Assembly: GCA_005656395.1 (NCBI GenBank)
Contig: SRSI01000077.1
Location: 806,001-870,000, forward strand
Source: Strongyloides papillosus
Lineage: Eukaryota > Nematoda > Chromadorea > Rhabditida > Strongyloididae
Direction of reading: 5' to 3'
Length of the DNA: 64,000 nucleotides
Shown here piece after piece: positions 46,426 through 55,672 of the stretch. The stretch's first letter is position 1. The number at the start of each line of letters is the position of its first letter. Both the position numbers and the translations under genes were made by a program. The notes under the pieces are model-generated. The model did no database searches and was not told where the DNA came from. It was given only the letters and a program-made list of their open reading frames with translations.

Positions 46426-49047
46426 ATGGCTGAAGAACCTGATAATAATGAAATACTGGGTCTGTTTGACAATTCAACCCAACAGCCGGCAGAAGAAAGT
46501 GCCGATGACCAACTTATCAACGCTCTATTGCACAATAAAAAGTCAATGACGTTATCTGAACAAGGTATGAAAGCGGTATCCAAAATATTCTCCTGCAAAA
46601 GAATATCACATGAAACCATTGAGAGCATCACTGATAGAATGGGCGTTCACCAAGACCTCCAGTTTCTCGCTCCCGCCTTCAGCACCCCATACTACTCTAA
46701 ATTAAAAATGAGGTCAGTAGACAGCAACCTTGCCAAAATGCAGGATCACCTACTCCAGTCAGTCTGTATGTTATCGCACAATGTTGAAGCTGCAACAGGA
46801 GATAACAAAAGTGCCGTACTCAGTGCCCTCATTAATATCAAGTATGTTGTCGACGGATTAAGTGACATACGTAGAGAAGTCGCCTTTAGAAACTTCTCAC
46901 CCAAATTCAACAAAGGGCTTCCCAGTGTACCTCTCGATATGGAAGAGAAGGTAACTCGTATGGATAGTTCTGAAAGAATCTCAATACTTCCTAAGCATGC
47001 CGAAGCATTATTCAAGAATGTGGCCGATACACCACAGGATCTCCTCTCGTTTATCCAAAGGGAAAACAGAAAAAGATCTTACAATAATACGGCTAACATC
47101 GAGCCGGAAAGGTACGTTATAATCAACCCAAACATGCCCCCCAATACAATACACCAATGCCTACCATTCTGGCAAAAGATTGCGCCAACCGATACGGTGC
47201 TACTTGATTACATAATAAACGGTGTAGATATAGGTATCTTATGTGAGCCAACACAGCATAAGATAGGTAAGAATAAATTCTCTTCAAAGGAAGAAGAACA
47301 GTTTATTGAAAATGAGATAAAAGATCTCCTCCGCTCCAACAGTATAAAAGAGCACGACAATCCCAAATGGATCAGCCCTCTAATGGTAGTAACCACTTCA
47401 AAAATGAGATTAGTACTAGACCTTTCTTCACTAAATGATTACATACAACATTTTAGTTTTAAATGTGAGTCGATAAAAGATGTAACGGATCTTCTCGAGC
47501 CTAAAGCCTTCTTAACTTCTATTGACCTATCCGCAGCATACCACAGCTGTGCAGTACGACCACATCAAACTGAATACTTAGGATTCAGGTGGAATAATAA
47601 AACATACATTTACCTTGTATTGCCCTTTGGAGCTAGTTCAGCACCAAGACTATTTTATAGAATAACAAACACCCTAACCGCCACGATAAGGGCCAACGGT
47701 ATAAAAATGACGAGATTTTACGATGATTTTCTAATCACTCATACGGATAAGGATCTGTTAACACGTCATACCGAATACTGCATGAATTTGTTACGTGCAG
47801 CTGGATTCTCCATTAACGAGAAAAAGAGTGAGTTGTCACCTAAATATATAATAAAATATCGAGGTTTAGTGATAGATACACTTAAAGAGGAACTTCGCCT
47901 CCCCCAGGATAAGCTGGATAACATTATTAAAGCAGCCCGTCACATCTCAAATCTCAAGAGGGTAGTTGCACGTCAACTTTATAGCTTATTAGGCATGATA
48001 GAATTCTCATCCTATGCAAACTTCTTAACAAGAATCAAAGCACGTCCACTCCAACGCGCCGTAAATAAATGTATAGGGTTTCCTCCAAATTACAATAGGT
48101 ATGTGAATATAACAACGGAAATTAGGCAAGGTCTAGCATGGTATATCAATAACATAGAAGCCACCAATGGGCTGCGATATAATCAGGACCACGCGAGCAT
48201 AGAGGTTTACACAGACGCATGTAATGTTAGTTATGGAGGAATAGTATATTTTCCTGATTACACTTCCCAAAGCGTCCAAGGGTACTTTACGGACGACTTA
48301 TTATCTAAACATATTAATGAGAAGGAACTAATGGCCTTATCCTTCACGTGCTTCGGGCTTTTGCAAAATACATATAATAAAATAGTTAACATTTACTGTG
48401 ACAATACAACTACCCTAGCGTTGGTTCATAATAAAGGAAGTGTTAATAAAATATTTCTCTCATCGGAGACGGAAAAGCTACTCGATTTCTTTTACGAGCA
48501 CAGGCTATATATTAACTTATACCATATTCCAGGATCCTACAATCAGGTGGCAGATCGCCTTTCCCGAACAATGCCCGTTACCCTACAAGGCCCAACAGAA
48601 GCAACTCTAACTATAAAGGCAAGAGAAGAAATTAAGGAATTTCTTTTAAATAAATTTAATGTAATAATTTCGGTTGATCTGTTTGCATCTTATGAAAATA
48701 AATTTTGTGATAAATTTGTAACGTTATTTGATGATAACCGAGCGTTTAGAAGAAATGCCTACTCATTCAACTGGCAGGGTTTAATTGATGAGGAAGTAAT
48801 AGCATTTCCCCCATGTAATCAAGTACTCAGAGTACTGCGTAAAGCGGGTACCGACAAGTGCAATCTTTGGCTGGTAGCCCTAATGTGGGAAAATCAAAAT
48901 TATTTTCCAGTTTTAATATCCCAATTCGGGGACCCTATCCTACAATTATATGGTTCTAATATAGTTAACTTTCCAGACTGTGCAACTCCAATGAAGAACC
49001 GAAAGCACAAAGTGGGACTTTTCCGAATTTTCTTCAAGTCGCACTGA
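46426..49047 (+). CDS. DIRS polyprotein: Gag-like, reverse transcriptase, RNase H
   Basis: An uninterrupted 873-residue frame. The N-terminal 200 residues are helical and Gag-like. Reverse transcriptase follows from about 300: MRLVLDLSSLNDYI, then SIDLSAAYHS (first catalytic Asp), then LPFGASSAPRLF, then the FYDD catalytic box at about 430. RNase H spans about 590-715 with all four acidic residues (TDAC, NEKEL, YCDN, ADRLSR). A C-terminal block beginning ISVDLFASYENKF is the conserved region after RNase H in DIRS elements. It would copy the element RNA into DNA. The absence of stops over 2.6 kb suggests recent activity. A stop 3 nt before the next start separates it from the recombinase. Confidence 0.9.
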   Translation: MAEEPDNNEILGLFDNSTQQPAEESADDQLINALLHNKKSMTLSEQGMKAVSKIFSCKRISHETIESITDRMGVHQDLQFLAPAFSTPYYSKLKMRSVDSNLAKMQDHLLQSVCMLSHNVEAATGDNKSAVLSALINIKYVVDGLSDIRREVAFRNFSPKFNKGLPSVPLDMEEKVTRMDSSERISILPKHAEALFKNVADTPQDLLSFIQRENRKRSYNNTANIEPERYVIINPNMPPNTIHQCLPFWQKIAPTDTVLLDYIINGVDIGILCEPTQHKIGKNKFSSKEEEQFIENEIKDLLRSNSIKEHDNPKWISPLMVVTTSKMRLVLDLSSLNDYIQHFSFKCESIKDVTDLLEPKAFLTSIDLSAAYHSCAVRPHQTEYLGFRWNNKTYIYLVLPFGASSAPRLFYRITNTLTATIRANGIKMTRFYDDFLITHTDKDLLTRHTEYCMNLLRAAGFSINEKKSELSPKYIIKYRGLVIDTLKEELRLPQDKLDNIIKAARHISNLKRVVARQLYSLLGMIEFSSYANFLTRIKARPLQRAVNKCIGFPPNYNRYVNITTEIRQGLAWYINNIEATNGLRYNQDHASIEVYTDACNVSYGGIVYFPDYTSQSVQGYFTDDLLSKHINEKELMALSFTCFGLLQNTYNKIVNIYCDNTTTLALVHNKGSVNKIFLSSETEKLLDFFYEHRLYINLYHIPGSYNQVADRLSRTMPVTLQGPTEATLTIKAREEIKEFLLNKFNVIISVDLFASYENKFCDKFVTLFDDNRAFRRNAYSFNWQGLIDEEVIAFPPCNQVLRVLRKAGTDKCNLWLVALMWENQNYFPVLISQFGDPILQLYGSNIVNFPDCATPMKNRKHKVGLFRIFFKSH

Positions 49048-49052
49048 GTGAC

Positions 49053-49975
49053 ATGGATCCCGAAGTTTCACAATCCATTCAACAATCTTACTCAGTTAAC
49101 ACTCAAAAATCCTATTCCACTCATTTGAGAAATTACCTTAACTTCTGTAAAGAAAATGGAATAAAGGATGAACACTTCTCCTTTAAGAATCTCACCAAAT
49201 ATCTATCAAAGATAGCTACCAGTGCCGCTCCATCTACAGTTAATACAATAAAGAATTCACTAGTAGCCATAGCAAAGTTACGTAAGGTAACCTTCTCATC
49301 CCATGAAAAAACATTGCTAAGCAAACTCATAAAAGGGATCCAAGTGAATAACTACAATCATGATATTCAAAATACATGACATTTGACTTGGACATCATTC
49401 TGAGACATATTGAAAACAACCCAGCCTCAATGGAAATGTCTATCAAAGATTTGACGTTTACAACAATTACTCTGATCTCCATTGTATCGCCACAAAGGAT
49501 GAACGAGCTTGCTAGAATGTCTCTAGATCATATGACCCTCTCGGATGCATGGGCTAATTTCACAATCCCGGGAAGATCAAAAAATTCTACAGCCACTCAC
49601 AAATTCCACAGAATGCACATTCAAAAATATGCAAATCCGAGCCTATGCCCACTCACCGCCCTATCCTTGTACTTAAAGCGTACGGAGCCTATACGCACTT
49701 CTCAAAATCTGTGGATAAGTTACTTCAAGCCACACAAAAATGTCACTGGAACTACACTAGAAGATGGATCTATAATTACTACCTAACAGCTGGCTTAGAT
49801 ATAGGTAGACCACACAACATCAGGGGAGCTGCTGCATCAAAATGCTATGAAATAGCAGGGTCTATTACAAATATGATAGAAGCTATTAACTGGGCATCTG
49901 AAACACTCCTTCTTTAAGTTTTATCATAAGGAAATTGGGAATAATTTCGGTGCTACTGTTCTCTCCTACAAATAA
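49053..49975 (+). pseudogene. DIRS tyrosine recombinase, frame-broken
   Basis: Recombinase coding sequence is recognisable throughout but is spread over changing frames. Frame breaks occur near 49352-49379, near 49770-49790 and near 49895-49910. The second segment carries the first catalytic arginine (PQRMNEL), the third the HxxR motif (HNIR), and the last the catalytic tyrosine (KFYHK). The N-terminal segment looks like the core-binding SAM-like domain. A tyrosine recombinase normally inserts the circular DNA of DIRS elements without target duplication. As read, no full enzyme can be made. The breaks may be true mutations, assembly indels or, at the ATGA overlap at 49376, coupled translation. 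Confidence 0.8.
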
Positions 49976-50076
49976 GCAATCTCACTACGTTAGTATCGAC
50001 ATATAATTGATAATTATACCAGGGATATCGTAGATATCCTGCAAGTATAATTTATATTATATAAGATACTAACGTA
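49974..50076. repeat. Internal complementary region of the DIRS element
   Basis: Bases 49974-50007 are the reverse complement of the left end, 46225-46258. Bases 50005-50076 are the reverse complement of the right end, 50417-50488. The two parts meet at an ATT/AAT shared by both ends. This is the circular-junction template found in DIRS elements and defines the element limits. It contains an interrupted palindrome, GGATATC-GTA-GATATCC, at 50023-50039. Confidence 0.9.
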
Positions 50077-50311
50077 TGTACCCACCCATCAAAATTTAAT
50101 CCGAATTATTACTTATACTTAATTAATTATTGTAATATTATTAATTATCTATCACCCAGCTACTTGCTGATCAAATACCATTAATATTTACTCTCTTATA
50201 TCACCAGGTTACATGTACGAGTATATATAATTAATTATAATAAATCTTGTTGTGTTAAATTATTGTTCCCACACCTTACGAGTACAGTATCACCTTATCA
50301 CTTACAAAAAT

Positions 50312-50429
50312 CTGATTAAATAGTGGCGCACCACCAAAACTGTACGGAATTCCGAAATTCCGTGCAAGAAAAGGACTAAATCCAAGGAAAAGACCGCGTT
50401 ATGCAAAGCAATCTCACTACGTTAGTATC
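50312..50429. repeat. Right inverted terminal repeat of the DIRS element
   Basis: Exact inverted copy of 46235-46352. It is followed by 59 bp unique to the right end (50430-50488), which hold a second copy of the interrupted palindrome at 50455-50471. Confidence 0.95.
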
Positions 50430-50488
50430 TTATATAATATAAATTATACTTGCAGGATATCTACGATATCCCTGGTATAATTATCAAT

Positions 50489-51598
50489 AAATTTCACACT
50501 TGTTCATTCAAAGATAAAAAATGCGGTTCAATTTGGTAAAAAAACTATGGAGTTATTAGAAATAAAATATGTCAAATCTTAAAATGACATCTTACATCTA
50601 ATAAAACTAAATCCATAAATGGTAAACCGATACAACTCTGTAATTTTAAGGTGTTCAATGATTTGTTTGTGTATGGTAATTCATTTTCATTACTTTACTT
50701 TATTCCATGACGATATCTTCATCGTAGTAAATTTTATGTAAACGTTTGTGATATTAAATATAGTTTATGTCACTATACTGCATTGTCCCAAATGAAAATT
50801 ACATAAGTATTTATCAAACTAAATTTAAACGTTTGTTTTATGTTTTTATTTTCAATTTATAACTAGAAAAGGTTTTAATTTAAGATTAGAAAACAATGAC
50901 AAGAATTACATATTAATAAGGTTTGATTAAGTGTTGTTAGCCTTTATTTGTTAAGACAAATACAATCTATTGGCGAAATTAAATTACAGGTTTGAGTGTT
51001 TTTATGTTGGTGATTTATCAGCTTTATATTTATAAGAAAAAAGAAAATCGACCTGACTAAAATAGGTATGCAGTCAATGAAAATATTTCAGTACATTAAA
51101 TGTTGAAAAAGATCCCCTTTTTTGGTTAATCAAAATTAGTGAACACAAATTGTGAAGTCTTGCCCCTGGATATAATATCACCAATATTCGTCATGATGGC
51201 AGAGAGGTTCCTTTCCCGTATTATGTATTAAAGGTTATTTGCCCCAAAGAACTATTCTCTACAGACTCTATTTATTTCTCAAAATATTCATTAATATTTA
51301 GTTTTTATATTAAAGGATAGCAATGTTGATTGTTTTTTGGGAATCTGTTCTTTTTGTTAAATATGGCGGGTTTTTTATGTATAGTTCCGGGAGCGTTTTT
51401 AAAAAAATTTTTTTTTTGCGGATCTAATTTGCTTCATCGGTATAAATGATATGCTTTTTCGGTAGTTATTTTTGACAGATATTTTATAGGTTAATTTTTT
51501 TGACTGTTACCATTTATATCTTCCTTATATATTATATCATTCGAGCGTTTTTTATATGATATTTAATAAGTTATGTGGCTTTATTTTTTTATTTTCAG
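50489..51598. other. Spacer between the retrotransposon and SMC1
   Basis: AT-rich flank of the insertion and upstream region of SMC1. The last 40 nt are pyrimidine-rich and end TTATTTTCAG immediately before the SMC1 ATG, a trans-splice or intron acceptor. No gene is seen, although a 5' non-coding exon cannot be excluded. Confidence 0.45.
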
Positions 51599-54500
51599 AT
51601 GAAGTTGGAGTACATACGTTTTTTTCATTTTAAAACTTACAGAGGAAAGGTTACACTTGGTCCTCTTACTCAGTTGAATGCAATTATTGGGGGCAATGGC
51701 TCTGGTAGGTTATGCGGAAGTAAATTTTACTGTTTTGTAGGAAAGTCAAATATAGTTGATGGCATTATGTTTGCATTAAATGCCGATGTTGACAAATTGA
51801 GAGTCAATAGAATGGATTTTCTTATTCATGGTAGTAATACTGGAACACCTTTATCAAATAATTGTTCAGTAGAGCTGGAATTTCATGAAGATGGAGAGAA
51901 AACTCTCACACTTACAAGGAAATTTTTCTATAATTCGAGTGAAAAAAGATCATGGTCAGACTATGAAATAAATGGAGAGAATGTTTCATCGGAAAGTTAT
52001 ATGTTTCAACTTAGCAGGTTAAACCTTTCAGGTGGATTGAATAATGTTGTTGTTGGACAGGGAGACATTGGTTTCATTGTGCAAATGAATCCTCTACAGA
52101 TTACCAACTACTTGGAGGAGTTGGCCGGAAGTGGAGAAACAGTGCAAAAATATAAGTCACTAGAAGAGGAATTAAAAAGATATGATACTCAGTTTAAACT
52201 TTTAACGAAGAACAAAAAGGATAGTTCAGAGGAAAGAAAAGTAATGGAGATGTTAGAGGAAAAAGAACAAAAGAAAATTTCTTTCGACACTCAATTGTGC
52301 GAAATCACAAAGAAGAAGGTTAACTTAGAAACATTTAAATTTCTTTCGGATTTATCTAAAATGAAGGAACAATTAGTTCTCTGTGAAAAAGACATAGGTG
52401 AAAAGGATAAAAAGATACAAGAAAGTAAAGATAAACTTATAGAGTATAAGCGTAGAGAGCAGGAACTTCTTGCTAGTAAGAAAATGAATTATAGAAATTT
52501 AATAGGACATAGGAAACAATTCTGTAGAATGACACGTAATTTGCATGAAATGGAAAGTAAATGTATAACACGAAAGAAACGGATTGAAGATAATTTAAAA
52601 AGGCAAGAAAACTATAGAAATGAAGAAAAAAATCTAAGAGAGAAAGGCAAAGAATTAGACAATCAAATATCAGAGTATACTCGCGAATTAGAAAAAGTAC
52701 GGAACGCTTATCAATCCATATTAGAAATGGATTCGCATAGAATGGTCATGACCAAAGAATTTAAAGAGTTAGATTGTTTGTATAGCTCACGTAACAGCTT
52801 CCTAGAAATCTCAATGAAGAATAAAGAAACTAATATAGAGCAACTAAAAAAAAATCTACAAATAGATTCCTCAAAACTTGAAGAATTGCAAAATGGAGAA
52901 CTTATTCTCCGTGATAAAATAAAATCTTTGGAAGATGAAATTGCATGTTTGGTGAATGACAAAAAAAATTATGAGGATAAATTCAGTGAATGTAAATCTA
53001 CTCAAGAGGAGTTATTTAATAACATTGCTTCTGCTGGGCGAGATATACAAAAAATTGAAGACAAAATCCAACATACCAAATTAGATATAGCAAAAAAAGA
53101 CAAATTAAGAAGATTAACAGCTAAAGATTCAAAGACAAAGGAAACCGTTAAGAAATTAAAGAATTTGTTCGGCAGTAGTGTTTTGGGTCGTCTCGAGGAT
53201 CTTTTAAAATGCAAAGATGTATTGTACAGTGATCTATTCTACTCTTTCATATTTGATGTAAGGAATACGATTGTTGTAAAAGACTTTGATTCTGTTTTGG
53301 ATTGTATTACTTTCATTAACCAAAATAACATTGAACGAACAGTTATTCTGTCGTTAGATTCTCTCCAAGTTCCTGATGATGTAATCGGTCGCAGTAAAGT
53401 CTACACAAGTGACAATTTCAGACCTATAAAGCCTTTTATAGTATCTTCTATTGAAGGAACAGAAAAACTTGTCGAATACATATGTAATAATATTATTTTC
53501 TGCGATGAAATTGATGTAGCCACATCCTTAAGGAAAGATAGTCGTTTTGACAAATGTAAGATTGTTATTAACGATGGAACAATATTTTATAAAAAACGAA
53601 TTCAACTAAATGCTATAAAACCTAATATTTTAAGTGAGACCAATAGTTATAATGAAAAAATTATTGAATTAAAAAATTTAGAACAACAACTAGCATCTAC
53701 TAAAGATAAAGAATGTGGAATTAAAATTGAACTAAACGAGATTGAATCAAAAATTAGAAATATTAATGAAAGTATCAAAACTAGAAGTACCATAATAAAT
53801 GGAAAATTACTAGAAAAATCAAAGTTTTCTAATGAGCTAAAATGTCTAGAACTTGAAGAGAACATACTAATGAAAAATATTTCGGAAAACAATAATAATT
53901 TAAAGAAGGTTGAGAATGAATTAGACGAATTAACTAAGTCTAAAACATCTCTAAGAGATGACATTTTCCATGACTTTATGAAAAAATACAATGTAGAATC
54001 TTTGAATCCCCAGGATTATTTGTCAACCGCTCCCGATGTCTCCAAAGTTATGCATAAACTTCAAAGTAAAGTAAATTGTTTACAAGAAAGAAAAGACTCA
54101 CTAAAAATATCTGGCTATTCAGAACGATTGAGTTTACTGGAAATTGAGCTTCAAGGTGTTGCAAAAGAAGTGGAGGATTTAGAGAATAACATAAAAGAAT
54201 TATCAAATTCATTAGCGACAGTTGAAAAAGGTATCAGCGATTACGAGGAATCTGTTAAAACGGATGACAATGAATTAAAAATCATAAACAAGTCTATCAA
54301 TGATGTCAAGTCTCAACTTGATATTTTAAAAGGTGGTTCTGCTGAAACTATACAGTCTTTAAACTTCCAAATAATTGATCTTAAAAAGAAAATCTCTACA
54401 AATGTTAGAAAATATAGCTATATTAATGTGGACGAGAGCTTTTCTATTGAATCTTTCAATAAATCATACTTAAATACTGAATATGGAGAATTGTTCGAAG

Positions 54501-55186
54501 AGTCATTAGATGATTTGTTAAAAGAAGCGTTAAAAGCTGAAAAGCGTTTGGTAACAGCAATTACCAAGTTAGATTTTTCTGATGCCCATAAAATTCAATT
54601 CGAGTTGTTAAAGGGGAAAATCTCGTCTTTGGACAACGAATTAAATGAGATTAAAGTGAAAAGAGCCAAATGTACTGAATTGTTTAGAAAGATTAAGATT
54701 GAAAGGAAAAAAAAATTTGAGAACTTATGTAATTTATTAAATGAAAAAATGAAAGAATTTATGTATAAGTTATTTGGGAGTTTTGATTGTTCGTTTTATA
54801 TTCAAAGTAATATGTCGTCAGCGGAGCCTTATCTTGGAGAAACTCAAATTTATTGTCAACTTCCCAGAAAACAATTGCGAGAATTATCTCAACTAAGTAC
54901 TGGAGAAAAGAAACTTGTTTCTTTATCCATGATATTAGCTTGCCACCAAATCAAATTACCTCCTTTTTTAATCTTCGACGAGGTTGATGCGAATATGGAT
55001 CATGAAAGGTTGAAGTATCTCGTTGCAACCTTAAAATCATTTCATCATGATGTTCAATTTATTGTTGTATCTCATATTGAAGAAGTTTTTAATCAATGTG
55101 GCATGATTTTCGGTACTATAGACAACAAAAAAGATGAAATACAATTTACAGATATTCTTATTGTTGATATGGAAGGGTTCGACTAA
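51599..55186 (+). CDS. smc-1: Cohesin subunit SMC1, divergent
   Basis: Two exons, 51599-51704 and 51741-55186, give 1183 residues. Walker A is GGNGSGKS at 31-38. LRVNRMDFLIHGS and LEELAGSGE follow as in SMC1 heads. Two long coiled coils flank a hinge at about 510-655. Near the C-terminus are the signature LSTGEK (about 1087) and Walker B LIFDEVD (about 1112-1118). SMC1 pairs with SMC3 in cohesin to hold sister chromatids and extrude loops. Three departures stand out: PNG of Walker A reads GNG, LSGGEK reads LSTGEK, and the hinge lacks the usual SGG glycine motif (IQLNAI instead). The intron is only 36 nt, lies inside Walker A and is in frame without a stop. Another SMC paralogue is less likely given the IHGS and SGE motifs. 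Confidence 0.85.
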   Translation: MKLEYIRFFHFKTYRGKVTLGPLTQLNAIIGGNGSGRLCGSKFYCFVGKSNIVDGIMFALNADVDKLRVNRMDFLIHGSNTGTPLSNNCSVELEFHEDGEKTLTLTRKFFYNSSEKRSWSDYEINGENVSSESYMFQLSRLNLSGGLNNVVVGQGDIGFIVQMNPLQITNYLEELAGSGETVQKYKSLEEELKRYDTQFKLLTKNKKDSSEERKVMEMLEEKEQKKISFDTQLCEITKKKVNLETFKFLSDLSKMKEQLVLCEKDIGEKDKKIQESKDKLIEYKRREQELLASKKMNYRNLIGHRKQFCRMTRNLHEMESKCITRKKRIEDNLKRQENYRNEEKNLREKGKELDNQISEYTRELEKVRNAYQSILEMDSHRMVMTKEFKELDCLYSSRNSFLEISMKNKETNIEQLKKNLQIDSSKLEELQNGELILRDKIKSLEDEIACLVNDKKNYEDKFSECKSTQEELFNNIASAGRDIQKIEDKIQHTKLDIAKKDKLRRLTAKDSKTKETVKKLKNLFGSSVLGRLEDLLKCKDVLYSDLFYSFIFDVRNTIVVKDFDSVLDCITFINQNNIERTVILSLDSLQVPDDVIGRSKVYTSDNFRPIKPFIVSSIEGTEKLVEYICNNIIFCDEIDVATSLRKDSRFDKCKIVINDGTIFYKKRIQLNAIKPNILSETNSYNEKIIELKNLEQQLASTKDKECGIKIELNEIESKIRNINESIKTRSTIINGKLLEKSKFSNELKCLELEENILMKNISENNNNLKKVENELDELTKSKTSLRDDIFHDFMKKYNVESLNPQDYLSTAPDVSKVMHKLQSKVNCLQERKDSLKISGYSERLSLLEIELQGVAKEVEDLENNIKELSNSLATVEKGISDYEESVKTDDNELKIINKSINDVKSQLDILKGGSAETIQSLNFQIIDLKKKISTNVRKYSYINVDESFSIESFNKSYLNTEYGELFEESLDDLLKEALKAEKRLVTAITKLDFSDAHKIQFELLKGKISSLDNELNEIKVKRAKCTELFRKIKIERKKKFENLCNLLNEKMKEFMYKLFGSFDCSFYIQSNMSSAEPYLGETQIYCQLPRKQLRELSQLSTGEKKLVSLSMILACHQIKLPPFLIFDEVDANMDHERLKYLVATLKSFHHDVQFIVVSHIEEVFNQCGMIFGTIDNKKDEIQFTDILIVDMEGFD

Positions 55187-55672
55187 TATTATATATATAT
55201 ATATCTTTCTATAAATACTATTATCTTATTTTATTACATTAATAAGATTTGATGTTTTAAATTTTTTTTATTTAAAGTTGTATTAATAAATGTTTGATCT
55301 TAAAATTTTTATAATTTTGTGTTAAAAAAAAGTTTATATTTTCTATCATATTATGCGATATAATCAGGGTACACTTTCAGTAACATGAAAATTCAAATCC
55401 CTCTTGGTACCATAATGTAACTATAAGTCACCAATTAAAAAGTGTTATTATAACTTTCACTATATAAGCTACATACTTCTAAAAGTGTATCATTTATCAT
55501 TGAATAAATATTTTTTATATATAACGAATACAATTTATTTTTCCAAAAATTAAAATAGTTAATTACTAATAATTATTATTTAATTTTGACGATTTTTATA
55601 AGTTCATTTCATATGGAAATTTTTAAATAGAAGTTTATTTTTAACATAAATGTACAATATATATATTGACAA
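55187..55672. other. Convergent 3' spacer
   Basis: Lies between the SMC1 stop (+) and the TRAPPC10 stop (-). It starts with an AT dinucleotide run (about 55188-55205) and is otherwise AT-rich. No gene is seen. Confidence 0.5.

Larger units (their letters stand above)
46225..50488 (+). mobile_element. DIRS-type tyrosine-recombinase retrotransposon
   Basis: A 4.26-kb unit with the whole DIRS architecture. Perfect 118-bp inverted terminal repeats lie at 46235-46352 and 50312-50429, with non-repeated ends outside them. A reading frame for Gag-like, reverse transcriptase and RNase H domains is followed by a tyrosine recombinase. An internal complementary region near 49974-50076 matches both outer ends, so it records the circular junction of the replication intermediate. 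There are no LTRs, no integrase and no visible target-site duplication, all as expected for DIRS. The element is visibly richer in G and C than its surroundings. Identical terminal repeats point to a young insertion, although the recombinase frame is broken. Confidence 0.93.

Noticed and set aside
49343..49402. Intron explaining the first recombinase frame change
   Set aside because: The only nearby GT...AG pair I found leads straight into a stop codon.
46225..50488. PAT-type or LTR retrotransposon
   Set aside because: Terminal repeats are inverted, not split direct or long direct repeats, and there is no integrase or protease.
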